Shown here piece after piece: positions 8,725 through 17,083 of a stretch of DNA of 64,000 bases. Origin of the DNA: Deferribacteraceae bacterium (lineage in GTDB: Bacteria > Chrysiogenota > Deferribacteres > Deferribacterales > Deferrivibrionaceae); contig JAIHAR010000008.1 in NCBI GenBank assembly GCA_020054865.1, positions 1 through 64,000 on the forward strand, in the 5' to 3' direction. Made by a program: the position numbers and the translations under genes. The first letter of the stretch is position 1. Every line of letters begins with the position of its first letter. Under the pieces are notes generated by a model that saw only the letters and a list, made by a program, of their open reading frames with translations, did no database searches and was not told where the DNA came from.

Positions 8725-9717
8725 TTAACCTCTCCTGTAAGCTATTGTACTTCTCACCTCTACCCTTGTTTCCACTTTTACATCTTTTAAATTTAAACTG
8801 TATCTTGATGGCACATCGGCTCTTTTTGAGTTAGTAATTAAATCTTCACAGAGATCGATTTTATCCTTTTCAAATAGTAAAATTGTAGTGCTGCTACCCG
8901 GTCTGTATAAACTTTTTGGTTGTCCCTTTTTCAGAAACATTCCTTTAGTAGGAATTACTGGATTATCATAGTTTTCTTCACTATAACACTGAGCTATTTC
9001 ACCTATCATCATTGCCGCAACTTCTACCATTGCGATTTTACCTATTTTGCTACCATTTTCAATATCAGTGTTGATAATAGTAATAACCCTTTTATTTTTT
9101 GAATAAGGAGTGGCTATTATGTTTACAACATGAGGGTTACATGAGTGATATAGCCCATCTATTTGATAAATATCTTCCAGAATTCCCGAAACAGGCATAT
9201 GATTGTAATGATATTCATCCGGAGTGAGTCTGAAAATGGTAAAGTCTCCACCATTAAAAATTTTTTCGTAATTTTCGTTTTGCAAAAGTTCTTCAAAACA
9301 AAAAAACTTATTTTTTATGTAAAAGATAGATGTTTCACTCAGTGATCCAATCAAAACCTTTGCATCGCATGGGCTTACTATTGCTCGATAATCATTGTCC
9401 ATGTATCTGAAATTTTTAAAGTCGATTTTTCTTTCAAAAATATCCCTTACAGTTTTAAAGCTGGAAAGAGAATCGATACATTCGTTTAAATTTATATTAA
9501 GTTCTTTGATTATTTTGTTTATTCTAAATTCGGGAAGAGGAATATCGTATTTTATAAAACCTAAAAAATCTGTAACCCATTTCTTTGTGGCCTGGTTTAA
9601 GATATATGAACTTTTCTCCCTATTTTCTGAATAAATTTTTTTGATGAGTCTGTCTGCAAAAAGTTTTTCTTCAACTACGCTATTATTTTTCCTTTCGATG
9701 TAGCAGTGCTTTTGCAT
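8725..9717 (-). CDS. phosphatidylserine decarboxylase-like proenzyme
   Basis: Pyruvoyl-type decarboxylase. Phosphatidylserine decarboxylase normally makes phosphatidylethanolamine at the membrane. The 330-residue protein retains SPCDA (D118), the RLTPDEYHYNHMPVSG block (H170, H173) and the self-cleavage site PGSST (G274-S275), so autoprocessing into alpha and beta chains is expected. About 35 residues follow the usual end. It lacks a clear membrane anchor. AAGGA precedes the ATG, and the start overlaps the upstream gene by 43 bases. It could be the cell's main enzyme, but its cassette and C-terminal extension suggest a specialised relative. Confidence 0.75.
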   Translation of the reverse strand: MQKHCYIERKNNSVVEEKLFADRLIKKIYSENREKSSYILNQATKKWVTDFLGFIKYDIPLPEFRINKIIKELNINLNECIDSLSSFKTVRDIFERKIDFKNFRYMDNDYRAIVSPCDAKVLIGSLSETSIFYIKNKFFCFEELLQNENYEKIFNGGDFTIFRLTPDEYHYNHMPVSGILEDIYQIDGLYHSCNPHVVNIIATPYSKNKRVITIINTDIENGSKIGKIAMVEVAAMMIGEIAQCYSEENYDNPVIPTKGMFLKKGQPKSLYRPGSSTTILLFEKDKIDLCEDLITNSKRADVPSRYSLNLKDVKVETRVEVRSTIAYRRG

Positions 9718-12008
9718 AAATTTTCCTTATTGTTTTTTATATATGAAACCAACAGAATAGTTTTTATTACAAATTTAATTTCTTTCAATGTTAGTCTGGA
9801 TTTTTCAAATTTTTCCCTGATATCGACTATTTTTTTTATAACCACAGTATCTTTGAAAACCTGATTGAAAAGTGTTCTTATTTCTTTATTTGAAAAATCT
9901 ATTTTTAATATCTCTTCCGTCAAAGAGAAAAAGCCTTCTTTTATGTGTCTAATTCTAAGTTCTTCCCTGTAAAATATTTCCATATCTTTGTTAAACTTTT
10001 CTGCCACAATATCTACAGGATTTGTTTTTTTATTTTTTTTCAGTACTTCTTTTATAATTTTATTTACCCCTTGTTTTTCAGGGTTAATAAGCCTTAAATA
10101 AAGATCTTTTAATGTTTCTTCGAAATAAATGTTAATATAATTATCTTTAAAGTCAGCTTCTATTTTTTTAAAAAGGGCTAAACGGTAATCTTCCAACTTA
10201 ACTCTTATATAGCCTTTATATCTGTTACTTTTTCTGATCTCTTTACAATGTTTAAGTATTGATAACAGAAACCTGTTAGGTGTGTTTTCCTTTATATATA
10301 CCGTTGGAATTCCTATTGCCGACGCATATAATAATTGTCTTCTTTCGCTTTCAACAGCCCTTTCATCAGGTATTGATGCATGGGTTATATTGTCTTCTCT
10401 TATATATTTAAAGGCAAGAGAAATAAGTAAGGCAAAGAGGTTAGCTGCATGTTTTAAGTCATGTTTTAATGAATAGAAGTTACTGAAAATTCTAAGTTCA
10501 AATCCGCAAAATCCGGCTTCTTTAAAGTATCTACCTTTTATGGGTGCATAAAAAGACATATCAGAGTCAAAAATCCCCATTTCTTCCAGTGCCAGCTTTA
10601 GCTTTTTTTGATTTTCTAAATTTCCATTAAATCCTGATTCGTTTTCCGTACTAAGTAGTGCAACAAAATAATCTATTAATCTATAGTCCGGAATAAAATC
10701 CCCTCTTTGAAAGAAAAGCTTTTCAAGAATAAGGTCAACGAAATAAGGGCCTTTAGGCTGAATTCTATTGAAAAATATGGTTTTTCTTATTCCTTTCTTT
10801 TTCCATCTTCTCCAGAGCATTCTAAGGTGAGTATAATCAAGTTCGTGAGGTAGAAAGCCCAATATTTTTTCAGGGTGAAAATCTTTATAAGGAGCTCTGT
10901 AAGGTGATGCGGAATATATACCTATAAAAAGTGGCAAAAAGTGTTCCATTATTTTAATGGCAAGATCTATATAGTATTTTTCAGTCTTTTCCATTGAGAA
11001 ATTAAAATGGGCCTTAAAACTTTCTGTTAATAATTTGCTTCCAATAGAAAGGTGTATTCCGTTGTTTGAAAGTGCTGTGTTTGAGGTATCAGGCAGTATA
11101 ATGAGGTTATTTCTGATAATTCCGGCATCTTTTAACGAACTCAAAATGTTTAGCCTGCTTCTGGATAATACTTTATGGCATTTTATCATATACTCTTTTT
11201 TCTTTCTCCCCTCATTCCACCCTGAAAGGCAGGGGCTTATAAAAAGTTCCCTATAAAAAGTATCCGATACTAATGAGTTAAGGTCTTTCTGGAAAGTAGG
11301 AGTCAGAGGTGATTTGAAAATTACAACTTCCTGCCCTGATTTTGACAGTTCAAATTTTTCGTTTGAATAATAGCATAGAAACTGAGTCATCAGAAATCTG
11401 ATGGATGTTTCGTTTGCAATATTCTCACCAAGATTATCATCGTCGTCACTTATGTAAAATGATAAAGTTTCTGGAGATGTATTATCATTTATATATTTCG
11501 AACTGATCTTTTTTGCTTCTTCAAAAATTGCCTCGGGAAGATCGCTCAGATTGCTTACCACATCAATAAGAGCAAGATTTAACAGATAGCTTACAGGTAA
11601 CCTTAACTTTTCAACCCCTTTAAAATTAACATAACAGTCTGCATAATCATCTCTTAATTCAGAATTAACATCAGACTTATTTTCCAAAAAATCCTTTTTT
11701 ATTTGATCTTTTGCATAATCTGACAAAACATTTTCGTCCAACAAAACCCAGCTGTTTTCCCAAAAATGCTTATTTGTATTTTTTATAAGATTATCCAATT
11801 GTTTGATCCTATTAAAATCTATTTCACCTGTTTCATATCTCCTTGATAAGTTTTTATAAAAAGTAGAACTTAAGATTTTGTTTACAAGGTCGATATTATC
11901 CCATTTCCCCTTGACGCCAGCCTGAAGTTCTGTTTCAGCACCTGCGGTAAAATCTCCAGGGGAAAACATCTGATTGCACCCAAAAAGCTTGTTGTCAAAT
12001 TTTGTCAT
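9675..12008 (-). CDS. large protein of unknown function with faint glutamate-cysteine-ligase-like motifs
   Basis: I do not firmly recognise this 777-residue soluble protein. Near the N-terminus GAETELQ (23-29) resembles the G-x-E-x-E strand of glutamate-cysteine ligases and glutamine-synthetase-fold enzymes. NNGIHLSIG (H319) and GFELRIFSN (E504, R506) could be later ATP and metal-site strands of the same fold. The last 200 residues are lysine-rich and helical. No Shine-Dalgarno site is visible at the ATG. It is first in an overlapping trio with a PSD-like decarboxylase and an Lgt-like membrane protein. A peptide-bond-forming ligase is my inference, not something the sequence proves. Confidence 0.5.
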   Translation of the reverse strand: MTKFDNKLFGCNQMFSPGDFTAGAETELQAGVKGKWDNIDLVNKILSSTFYKNLSRRYETGEIDFNRIKQLDNLIKNTNKHFWENSWVLLDENVLSDYAKDQIKKDFLENKSDVNSELRDDYADCYVNFKGVEKLRLPVSYLLNLALIDVVSNLSDLPEAIFEEAKKISSKYINDNTSPETLSFYISDDDDNLGENIANETSIRFLMTQFLCYYSNEKFELSKSGQEVVIFKSPLTPTFQKDLNSLVSDTFYRELFISPCLSGWNEGRKKKEYMIKCHKVLSRSRLNILSSLKDAGIIRNNLIILPDTSNTALSNNGIHLSIGSKLLTESFKAHFNFSMEKTEKYYIDLAIKIMEHFLPLFIGIYSASPYRAPYKDFHPEKILGFLPHELDYTHLRMLWRRWKKKGIRKTIFFNRIQPKGPYFVDLILEKLFFQRGDFIPDYRLIDYFVALLSTENESGFNGNLENQKKLKLALEEMGIFDSDMSFYAPIKGRYFKEAGFCGFELRIFSNFYSLKHDLKHAANLFALLISLAFKYIREDNITHASIPDERAVESERRQLLYASAIGIPTVYIKENTPNRFLLSILKHCKEIRKSNRYKGYIRVKLEDYRLALFKKIEADFKDNYINIYFEETLKDLYLRLINPEKQGVNKIIKEVLKKNKKTNPVDIVAEKFNKDMEIFYREELRIRHIKEGFFSLTEEILKIDFSNKEIRTLFNQVFKDTVVIKKIVDIREKFEKSRLTLKEIKFVIKTILLVSYIKNNKENLCKSTATSKGKIIA

Positions 12009-12216
12009 GGGAATGAGGTAGACAATTTATGTTATAAAAACATTAAAATTATGTTAAATATTTGAAAAAAGAGCTACTTGTTTTAACCGTTGAAATATCC
12101 GGCTGCTGTTTCACCATTTTCGGGGAGCAATATTTTAATTAAAACACTTTTTTGTAAAAAAATGTTAATTTTTTTTTAAATATTGCAAAATTTTAAGCCA
12201 GCTTTTATAAGTAATC

Positions 12217-12870
12217 ATGGAAAAAATAAAGGTATATTTCATAGAACAAAAACAGTTACTGCTTTATATTGAACTGATAATCTTTTTTGTTTTATTTCCT
12301 CTTATAGGAGTATTTAGCTTTAAGAAAATTTACCCTCTACCTTATATAATTATCGGAGGTATTTTGTCTTCTATCTATTTGTGCAAAAAGCGTTCTTTTC
12401 GTGTGAGTAAGTTTAGTTTTTTAAATGTCAAAAAGTATTTACCTGAGATGCTTTATCGCTTTTTCTTGCTTTCGATATTATCATTGATCACTACATTTAT
12501 TTTTTGGAAAGATGACCTTTTCTTGTTCATAAATAAAGGTTTTTATTTTTGGGTTAGTTTAGTGGGAATTTATTCTCTTGCAGCTGTTTTACCTCAGGAA
12601 ATCATATATAGAAAATTTATGTTTGAAAGGTATGCCCTGGTTTTCAGTGAAAAAACAATATTTCATATAAGTAGTTTGGTCTTCGGGTTTGGGCATATTA
12701 TTTATCAAAATATTATTTCCTTTACTCTGGCTTTAATCGGTGGATACATATTTTCTTACACATATTTAAAGACAAAAAGTTTGTTTTTGGTTACGCTGGA
12801 GCATATATTGTATGGGAGCATGTTATATACGATAGATATTGGAAAATTTTTTGTTATGAATATATTATGA
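12217..12870 (+). CDS. CPBP-family intramembrane protease-like protein
   Basis: Membrane protein of 217 residues with about six hydrophobic segments. The CPBP (CAAX protease and bacteriocin-processing) motifs are PQEIIYR at 126-132, FGFGH ending at H160, and EHILYG at 195-200. The usual first glutamate of EE-x3-R is Gln127, a variant I recall in a PQEIIYR subgroup. The likely role is cleavage of membrane peptides, but the substrate is unknown. It is divergent from the cassette to its left and is followed by ABC transporter genes 10 bases downstream. No clear ribosome site. Confidence 0.75.
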   Translation: MEKIKVYFIEQKQLLLYIELIIFFVLFPLIGVFSFKKIYPLPYIIIGGILSSIYLCKKRSFRVSKFSFLNVKKYLPEMLYRFFLLSILSLITTFIFWKDDLFLFINKGFYFWVSLVGIYSLAAVLPQEIIYRKFMFERYALVFSEKTIFHISSLVFGFGHIIYQNIISFTLALIGGYIFSYTYLKTKSLFLVTLEHILYGSMLYTIDIGKFFVMNIL

Positions 12871-12880
12871 GGGTTATATT

Positions 12881-13501
12881 ATGAAATTATTTTCTTTTGT
12901 TTTTTTTATAATCTTATCAATCAACCTGTATGCCTATAAAATGGCTTCACTGGCAAACCCTAATGTGATTTCTATGGCTGTAATGATTGAAAAGGGGTAT
13001 ATAAACGCTGAGTTTGTTCCGGTTACAGGAGATATCTCTTCTCTTGTGGGCCTTATAAAGTCGAACAAAGTCGATGTGATAGCGGTAAATTATGAAGCAG
13101 CGGAAAAAATATCAAAGTTAACCGGCTGGATTTATTCAGGCTCGACTATCAGCAGAGCAGTTTATATTATCACAAATAAATCGATTGACAATAAAGATGT
13201 TTTAGAAAATAGGAAAATAGTATCATCGTTTAGAGGAGGTTCTCCTGATATATTATTTCAAAAATTAAATCTAAAAAATCAACCTACATATACAGATATG
13301 CAAATCGCCGTTCAGCTTTTTTTAAAGGGAAATTTTGATACAATAGTTTTACCTGAGCCGCACGTCAGTAACCTTCTTTTAAAACTGAGTAAGCTGCAGA
13401 AAAATTATTATGTATATGATATCATTGATTTTATTGGTAAAGATTTCAGATTCCCTATCAACGCACTTTTATGCAAGATAAAGAAACGGATAAAGCTTTG
13501 A
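12881..13501 (+). CDS. ABC transporter substrate-binding protein (NMT1/NitT-TauT type), N-terminal part of a frameshifted gene
   Basis: Begins with a signal peptide (FVFFIILSINLYA) and reads as a periplasmic binding protein of the nitrate/taurine/thiamine-precursor class up to PINAL. The frame then leaves the conserved sequence and stops after nine unrelated residues. Adding one T to the TTTT run at 13467-13470 would join it to the downstream frame, giving a protein of about 260 residues. GAGGG precedes the ATG. The partner permease and ATPase follow. Either a real one-base deletion or a sequence error; ligand unknown. Confidence 0.7.
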   Translation: MKLFSFVFFIILSINLYAYKMASLANPNVISMAVMIEKGYINAEFVPVTGDISSLVGLIKSNKVDVIAVNYEAAEKISKLTGWIYSGSTISRAVYIITNKSIDNKDVLENRKIVSSFRGGSPDILFQKLNLKNQPTYTDMQIAVQLFLKGNFDTIVLPEPHVSNLLLKLSKLQKNYYVYDIIDFIGKDFRFPINALLCKIKKRIKL

Positions 13502-13665
13502 AAGAAGCGCTAATAAAAAGTGTTTATTTCGTAAATCAAAATCAGGCAGAGGCAACTAAGATTTTTGAAAGATATTTTAGAAATTATTTTGAACTGAATT
13601 TCCCTTTTGAAGCTTTTAATAATGCTATAGAATCGGGGAGACTAAAATTCGAATATTCTAAATGA
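13471..13665 (+). pseudogene. C-terminal fragment of the frameshifted substrate-binding protein
   Basis: Sixty-four residues (MQDKETDKALKEALIKSVYF onward) that look like the last helices of the binding protein begun at 12881, in the +1 frame. The ATG at 13471 has no ribosome site and the sequence has no signal peptide, so independent translation is unlikely. The TGA stop overlaps the ATG of the permease gene, as expected for the original stop in an intact operon. Confidence 0.65.
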
Positions 13666-14393
13666 AATTAAAAATAACATTTCTGGCGTTATTTTTATGT
13701 TTGTGGCAGATTTTATCTCTGTTTTTTGAAAACTATGTTTTACCATCCCCTTACACGACTTTATTGGCCATTTTTAGAATGATAGACTACAACCTTTTCA
13801 ATGCAGTGTTTGTATCATTTTTCAGACTATTTTTAGCTTATGTTTTATCTGTTATGATATCTATTTTCTTCTCTGTTTTTTCGCAATTTTCAAAAAATAT
13901 TGGTGCATTGATAGAAACAGTAATGTCATCAATTATAAAGGTTCCAAATATTGCCTATCTTACTATTTTTATGCTAATTATAGGGGTTGGAAGTTATACA
14001 GTAATGGCTACCATTGCGATTACGATTATCCCCGCAACAACACTTGCATTTATTGCAATTTTAAAACAATTGGATGAAAATATCCTGGAAGTGACAGAAA
14101 TCTTTGAAGTTATTTATTTCAAAAGAGTTTTTTATTTGTATCTACCGATGATATTTGAAAGTTTTTATCCTGTATTTCAGATGAGTTTTTCGCTTGGATT
14201 TAAAGTTATGGTTATGGCAGAATTTATAGCTGGTATGGATGGGCTTGGCTATAAACTTGTCGAGAAAAAGATTTCATTTAATATAGATGAGCTCTTTGGT
14301 TACGTTGTAATAATGACTTTTACTGGAATTTTCTTTCAAAAATTGTTAGAAGTCATTTATTTGAAGATAAAAGATGTGCATAGTAGAATTTAA
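13662..14393 (+). CDS. ABC transporter permease, NitT/TauT type
   Basis: Inner-membrane permease of 243 residues with about six hydrophobic segments, starting with an N-terminal VLPSPYTT segment typical of SsuC/TauC-like permeases and containing the cytoplasmic coupling region around AEFIAGMDGLGYKL. It overlaps the binding-protein stop by four bases and the ATPase start by 20 bases, so the three form one unit. The substrate cannot be told from sequence; nitrate, sulfonates and pyrimidine precursors are all used by this class. Confidence 0.82.
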   Translation: MKLKITFLALFLCLWQILSLFFENYVLPSPYTTLLAIFRMIDYNLFNAVFVSFFRLFLAYVLSVMISIFFSVFSQFSKNIGALIETVMSSIIKVPNIAYLTIFMLIIGVGSYTVMATIAITIIPATTLAFIAILKQLDENILEVTEIFEVIYFKRVFYLYLPMIFESFYPVFQMSFSLGFKVMVMAEFIAGMDGLGYKLVEKKISFNIDELFGYVVIMTFTGIFFQKLLEVIYLKIKDVHSRI

Positions 14394-15087
14394 AAACGTT
14401 TCTTTCAAATATAGCGAATATAACATAATAGATAACCTTTCTATAAAATTTTCTAAAAATAGATTCGAAGGGATATTAGGCCAGAGTGGTATCGGAAAAA
14501 CAACATTAATAAAGCTGATCTTAGGGATGCTAAAGCAGGATAAAGGGGAGATTGTAAGAAATTTTAAGAGAACAGGTGTAATGTTTCAGGCTGATACATT
14601 GATTGAGAATTTATCTGTTTTAAAAAATATGCTTTATGTTACAAACGATAAGAGGAGCGCCATGAAGTTTCTTCAAATGGTTGGTTTAAATGATTTTACA
14701 CATTTTAAGGCAAAACATTTAAGTAAAGGTATGAAAAAGAGGGTAGAAATAGCAAGGGCACTTTGTATATATCCTGAACTTGTCGTAATGGATGAGCCGT
14801 TTGGTAATCTGGATTTGCTCACTAAAATAAATCTGGCTTCAAAAATAAAATTTCACCTCAATGAGTTAGAAACATCTTTTATTTATATTACTCACGATAT
14901 TGAAGAAGCTTTGACCATCTGTGACAATATCACAGTATTTTATGAAAAACCCTTAAATATTAATTTCAAAAGATACATTGATGTGCAACATAAAAATAAG
15001 TCAATATTAAGTAAAGAAATTAAAGAATTTATAATAAGAACATCAAACAGATATCCTGATTTTAAGTCGAACAACATATTTTTTTGA
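14374..15087 (+). CDS. ABC transporter ATP-binding protein, NitT/TauT type
   Basis: ATPase partner of the preceding permease. The protein (237 residues) has Walker A GQSGIGKTT at 36-44, a signature changed to LSKGMKKR, Walker B LVVMDEPFGNLD and the switch histidine in YITHDIEEAL. The start ATG lies inside the permease gene. The signature's second glycine is kept while the first is lysine, a common variant in this group. It is the last gene of the operon; an AT-rich 80-base gap with a promoter follows. Confidence 0.85.
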   Translation: MCIVEFKNVSFKYSEYNIIDNLSIKFSKNRFEGILGQSGIGKTTLIKLILGMLKQDKGEIVRNFKRTGVMFQADTLIENLSVLKNMLYVTNDKRSAMKFLQMVGLNDFTHFKAKHLSKGMKKRVEIARALCIYPELVVMDEPFGNLDLLTKINLASKIKFHLNELETSFIYITHDIEEALTICDNITVFYEKPLNINFKRYIDVQHKNKSILSKEIKEFIIRTSNRYPDFKSNNIFF

Positions 15088-15108
15088 ATAAAAACCTTAA
15101 AATAATCC

Positions 15109-15152
15109 TTGACAATTTAATATATATTCATAATTTAACGAATATATATTAA
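15109..15152 (+). promoter_or_regulatory. promoter with overlapping perfect dyad
   Basis: TTGACA (15109-15114) and TAATTT (15131-15136) are 16 bases apart. A perfect 13-bp inverted repeat, TTAATATATATTC (15117-15129) and GAATATATATTAA (15140-15152), separated by 10 bases, surrounds the -10 box. AAAGGAGG and the ATG at 15168 follow. The geometry suggests an operator that controls the cluster downstream; which regulator binds is unknown. Confidence 0.6.
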
Positions 15153-15167
15153 TAAAAGGAGGTAGTT

Positions 15168-15365
15168 ATGCCAGGATTTGACAGAAGAGGGCCAGACGGT
15201 GAAGGTCCAAAAACAGGCAGAGGGCTTGGTAAATGTGGTGGTAATGTACAGATAAATGAAAATTTTGGTGCTGAAAGACCTATGAGAAGAAGGTTAAGAG
15301 ATGCTAACTGCGACTTGCCTCATCAGGGAAGAGGGCGTGGTAGAGGCACATGCAGGCACGTTTAA
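15168..15365 (+). CDS. DUF5320-family small glycine/arginine-rich protein
   Basis: Sixty-five residues with the family pattern MPGFDRRGPDGEGPKTGRG at the N-terminus, then an Arg-rich middle and three cysteines. Function is unknown. Such proteins usually sit beside MinD-type ATPases and NifX-like proteins, as here. AAAGGAGG is ideally placed before the ATG. It is the first gene behind the dyad-overlapped promoter. Confidence 0.8.
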   Translation: MPGFDRRGPDGEGPKTGRGLGKCGGNVQINENFGAERPMRRRLRDANCDLPHQGRGRGRGTCRHV

Positions 15366-15374
15366 GGTAGTAAG

Positions 15375-16208
15375 ATGAATATCTCTATTGTTAGTGGTAA
15401 AGGTGGTGCAGGAAAGACCACCTTTACCATTTTGTTTGCGAAATATTTGGTAAGTAAAGGGAAAAAGGTTTTGATTAATGATTTGGACGTTGAAGAGCCA
15501 AATGTAAATCTATTTCTAAATAAAAAATTGGATTACGATGAAGTATATATCTATATCCCTGAGCATATTAAAGAAAATTGTATCTCCTGTAAAGAGTGTG
15601 CGGAAAAATGTTTATTTAATGCATTGGTAGTAGCAAAGGATTTTTGGCTTGTTTTGCCTGAATTATGTCACTCTTGTAAGCTCTGTGAATATGTGTGCAA
15701 ATATTCGGCTATTAAGGGCAGCAAAAGGGTTATAGGTAAAATAGGGCAATCTTTTGATAAAATGCTTCATTTGCTGGAAGGCAGATTAAATATAGGTGAA
15801 TCTCTAACAACGGCTTTGATAAAACAGGTTATAGGTAAATCTTTAAAAATAAAAGATAATTATGATGTCATAATTATGGATTCGCCACCTGGGACATCCT
15901 GTCCTGTGATTCAAGCTTCAAAAGATGCTGATAAAATAATCGTAGTTGCTGAGGATACACCGTTTGGGTTTAGTGACTTTGTTGTTTTAAGCGATATGCT
16001 AAAAGAAATAGGTAAAGATTATTACCTTGTAATAAACAAATATATTGATGGTGAAGGGTATTCGGAATTTGCCAGTAAAAATAATGTTAAAGTACTTGGC
16101 AAAATTCCTTATGATATAAATCTGGCAAAGAATTATTCTTTTGGTGATGTAGAAGATATCGACACCATTGATTTTGATAATATTTACAATACATTGTTGG
16201 AGGGATGA
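15375..16208 (+). CDS. MinD-superfamily P-loop ATPase with two [4Fe-4S] ferredoxin motifs (first copy)
   Basis: Soluble ATPase of 277 residues with deviant Walker A GKGGAGKTT near the N-terminus. A ferredoxin insert starts around residue 70, with CISCKECAEKC and CHSCKLCEYVC motifs that should hold two [4Fe-4S] clusters, and the DSPPGTSCPV switch segment follows. Genes of this kind, in pairs with NifX-like proteins, form the orange-protein-type clusters of anaerobes and are thought to act in metal-cluster assembly or cell division, but no reaction is established. It overlaps the second ATPase by four bases. Confidence 0.87.
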   Translation: MNISIVSGKGGAGKTTFTILFAKYLVSKGKKVLINDLDVEEPNVNLFLNKKLDYDEVYIYIPEHIKENCISCKECAEKCLFNALVVAKDFWLVLPELCHSCKLCEYVCKYSAIKGSKRVIGKIGQSFDKMLHLLEGRLNIGESLTTALIKQVIGKSLKIKDNYDVIIMDSPPGTSCPVIQASKDADKIIVVAEDTPFGFSDFVVLSDMLKEIGKDYYLVINKYIDGEGYSEFASKNNVKVLGKIPYDINLAKNYSFGDVEDIDTIDFDNIYNTLLEG

Positions 16209-17083
16209 CATTGAAAGAGATAGTTGTGGTAAGCGGCAAAGGTGGTGCTGGTAAATCTACGATAACTGCTGGATTGTCATATTTTCTGAAAGAAAATGAT
16301 ATACTTGTGGATGCGGATGTGGATGCACCAAACTTAAAAATACTGCTTGAGCCTGAATTAATAAGAGAAGAAGACTTTTATTCGGGAAAACAATTTAAGA
16401 TAGAGCAAGATTTTTGTATTATGTGCGGTAGATGTTATCAGGAATGCAGTTTTGAGGCGATAGAAATAGTAAATTTAAACTACGTCATTGACGATGTAGC
16501 TTGTGAGGGGTGTGGTTTATGTCAATTTTTATGTCCTGTAAATGCGATTTCGGTTAGCGATAAATTAACCGGTAAAAAGTATGTTTCGAAGACCAAATAC
16601 GGCTTTAACATGGTGCATGCCCTGCTTAATCCGTCAGAGGAGAATTCTGGTAAGCTGGTTGCTGAAATTAAAAAGATTGCAAAGAATCTGGCAAAAGAGC
16701 AAAACTCTTCTACAATAATTGTAGATGGGCCTCCTGGTATTGGTTGTAGTACAATATCAGCTATTTCCGGGAGCGATATACTACTTTTGGTGGCTGAGTC
16801 GACTATTTCAGGTCTTCATGATATGGAAAGATTAATTGAATTGACAAAAAATTTTAAGGTTAAAAGAAAGGGGTTTATAAATAAATTTGGACTGAATCAC
16901 AGTATTGACGAAAAACTTGTTAATTTGTTTGAAAGTAAAGAAATAGAAATTGTGGGATACTTGACTTATTCGCAGAATATTCCTCAATATTTAAAAAAGA
17001 GAGTTAATTTGCCTGAACATATTGATGGATATAAAAAATTATTTGAAGGTTTATACAATAGGCTTATGGAGGCAGTAGGATGA
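16205..17083 (+). CDS. MinD-superfamily P-loop ATPase with two [4Fe-4S] ferredoxin motifs (second copy)
   Basis: Paralogue of the preceding gene, 292 residues, with GKGGAGKST, ferredoxin motifs CIMCGRCYQEC and CEGCGLCQFLC, and the DGPPGIGCSTI switch. The pair probably forms a heterodimer, as MinD-like ATPases dimerise across the nucleotide; this is inference. ATG overlaps the stop of the first copy (ATGA), and its own stop overlaps the next start in the same way, so all are translated together. Confidence 0.87.
   Translation: MTLKEIVVVSGKGGAGKSTITAGLSYFLKENDILVDADVDAPNLKILLEPELIREEDFYSGKQFKIEQDFCIMCGRCYQECSFEAIEIVNLNYVIDDVACEGCGLCQFLCPVNAISVSDKLTGKKYVSKTKYGFNMVHALLNPSEENSGKLVAEIKKIAKNLAKEQNSSTIIVDGPPGIGCSTISAISGSDILLLVAESTISGLHDMERLIELTKNFKVKRKGFINKFGLNHSIDEKLVNLFESKEIEIVGYLTYSQNIPQYLKKRVNLPEHIDGYKKLFEGLYNRLMEAVG

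Noticed and set aside
12009-12216. Regulatory RNA or attachment site in the 208-base gap between divergent genes
   Set aside because: AT-rich sequence with poly-T and poly-A runs; no convincing promoter pair, tRNA part or repeat was found.
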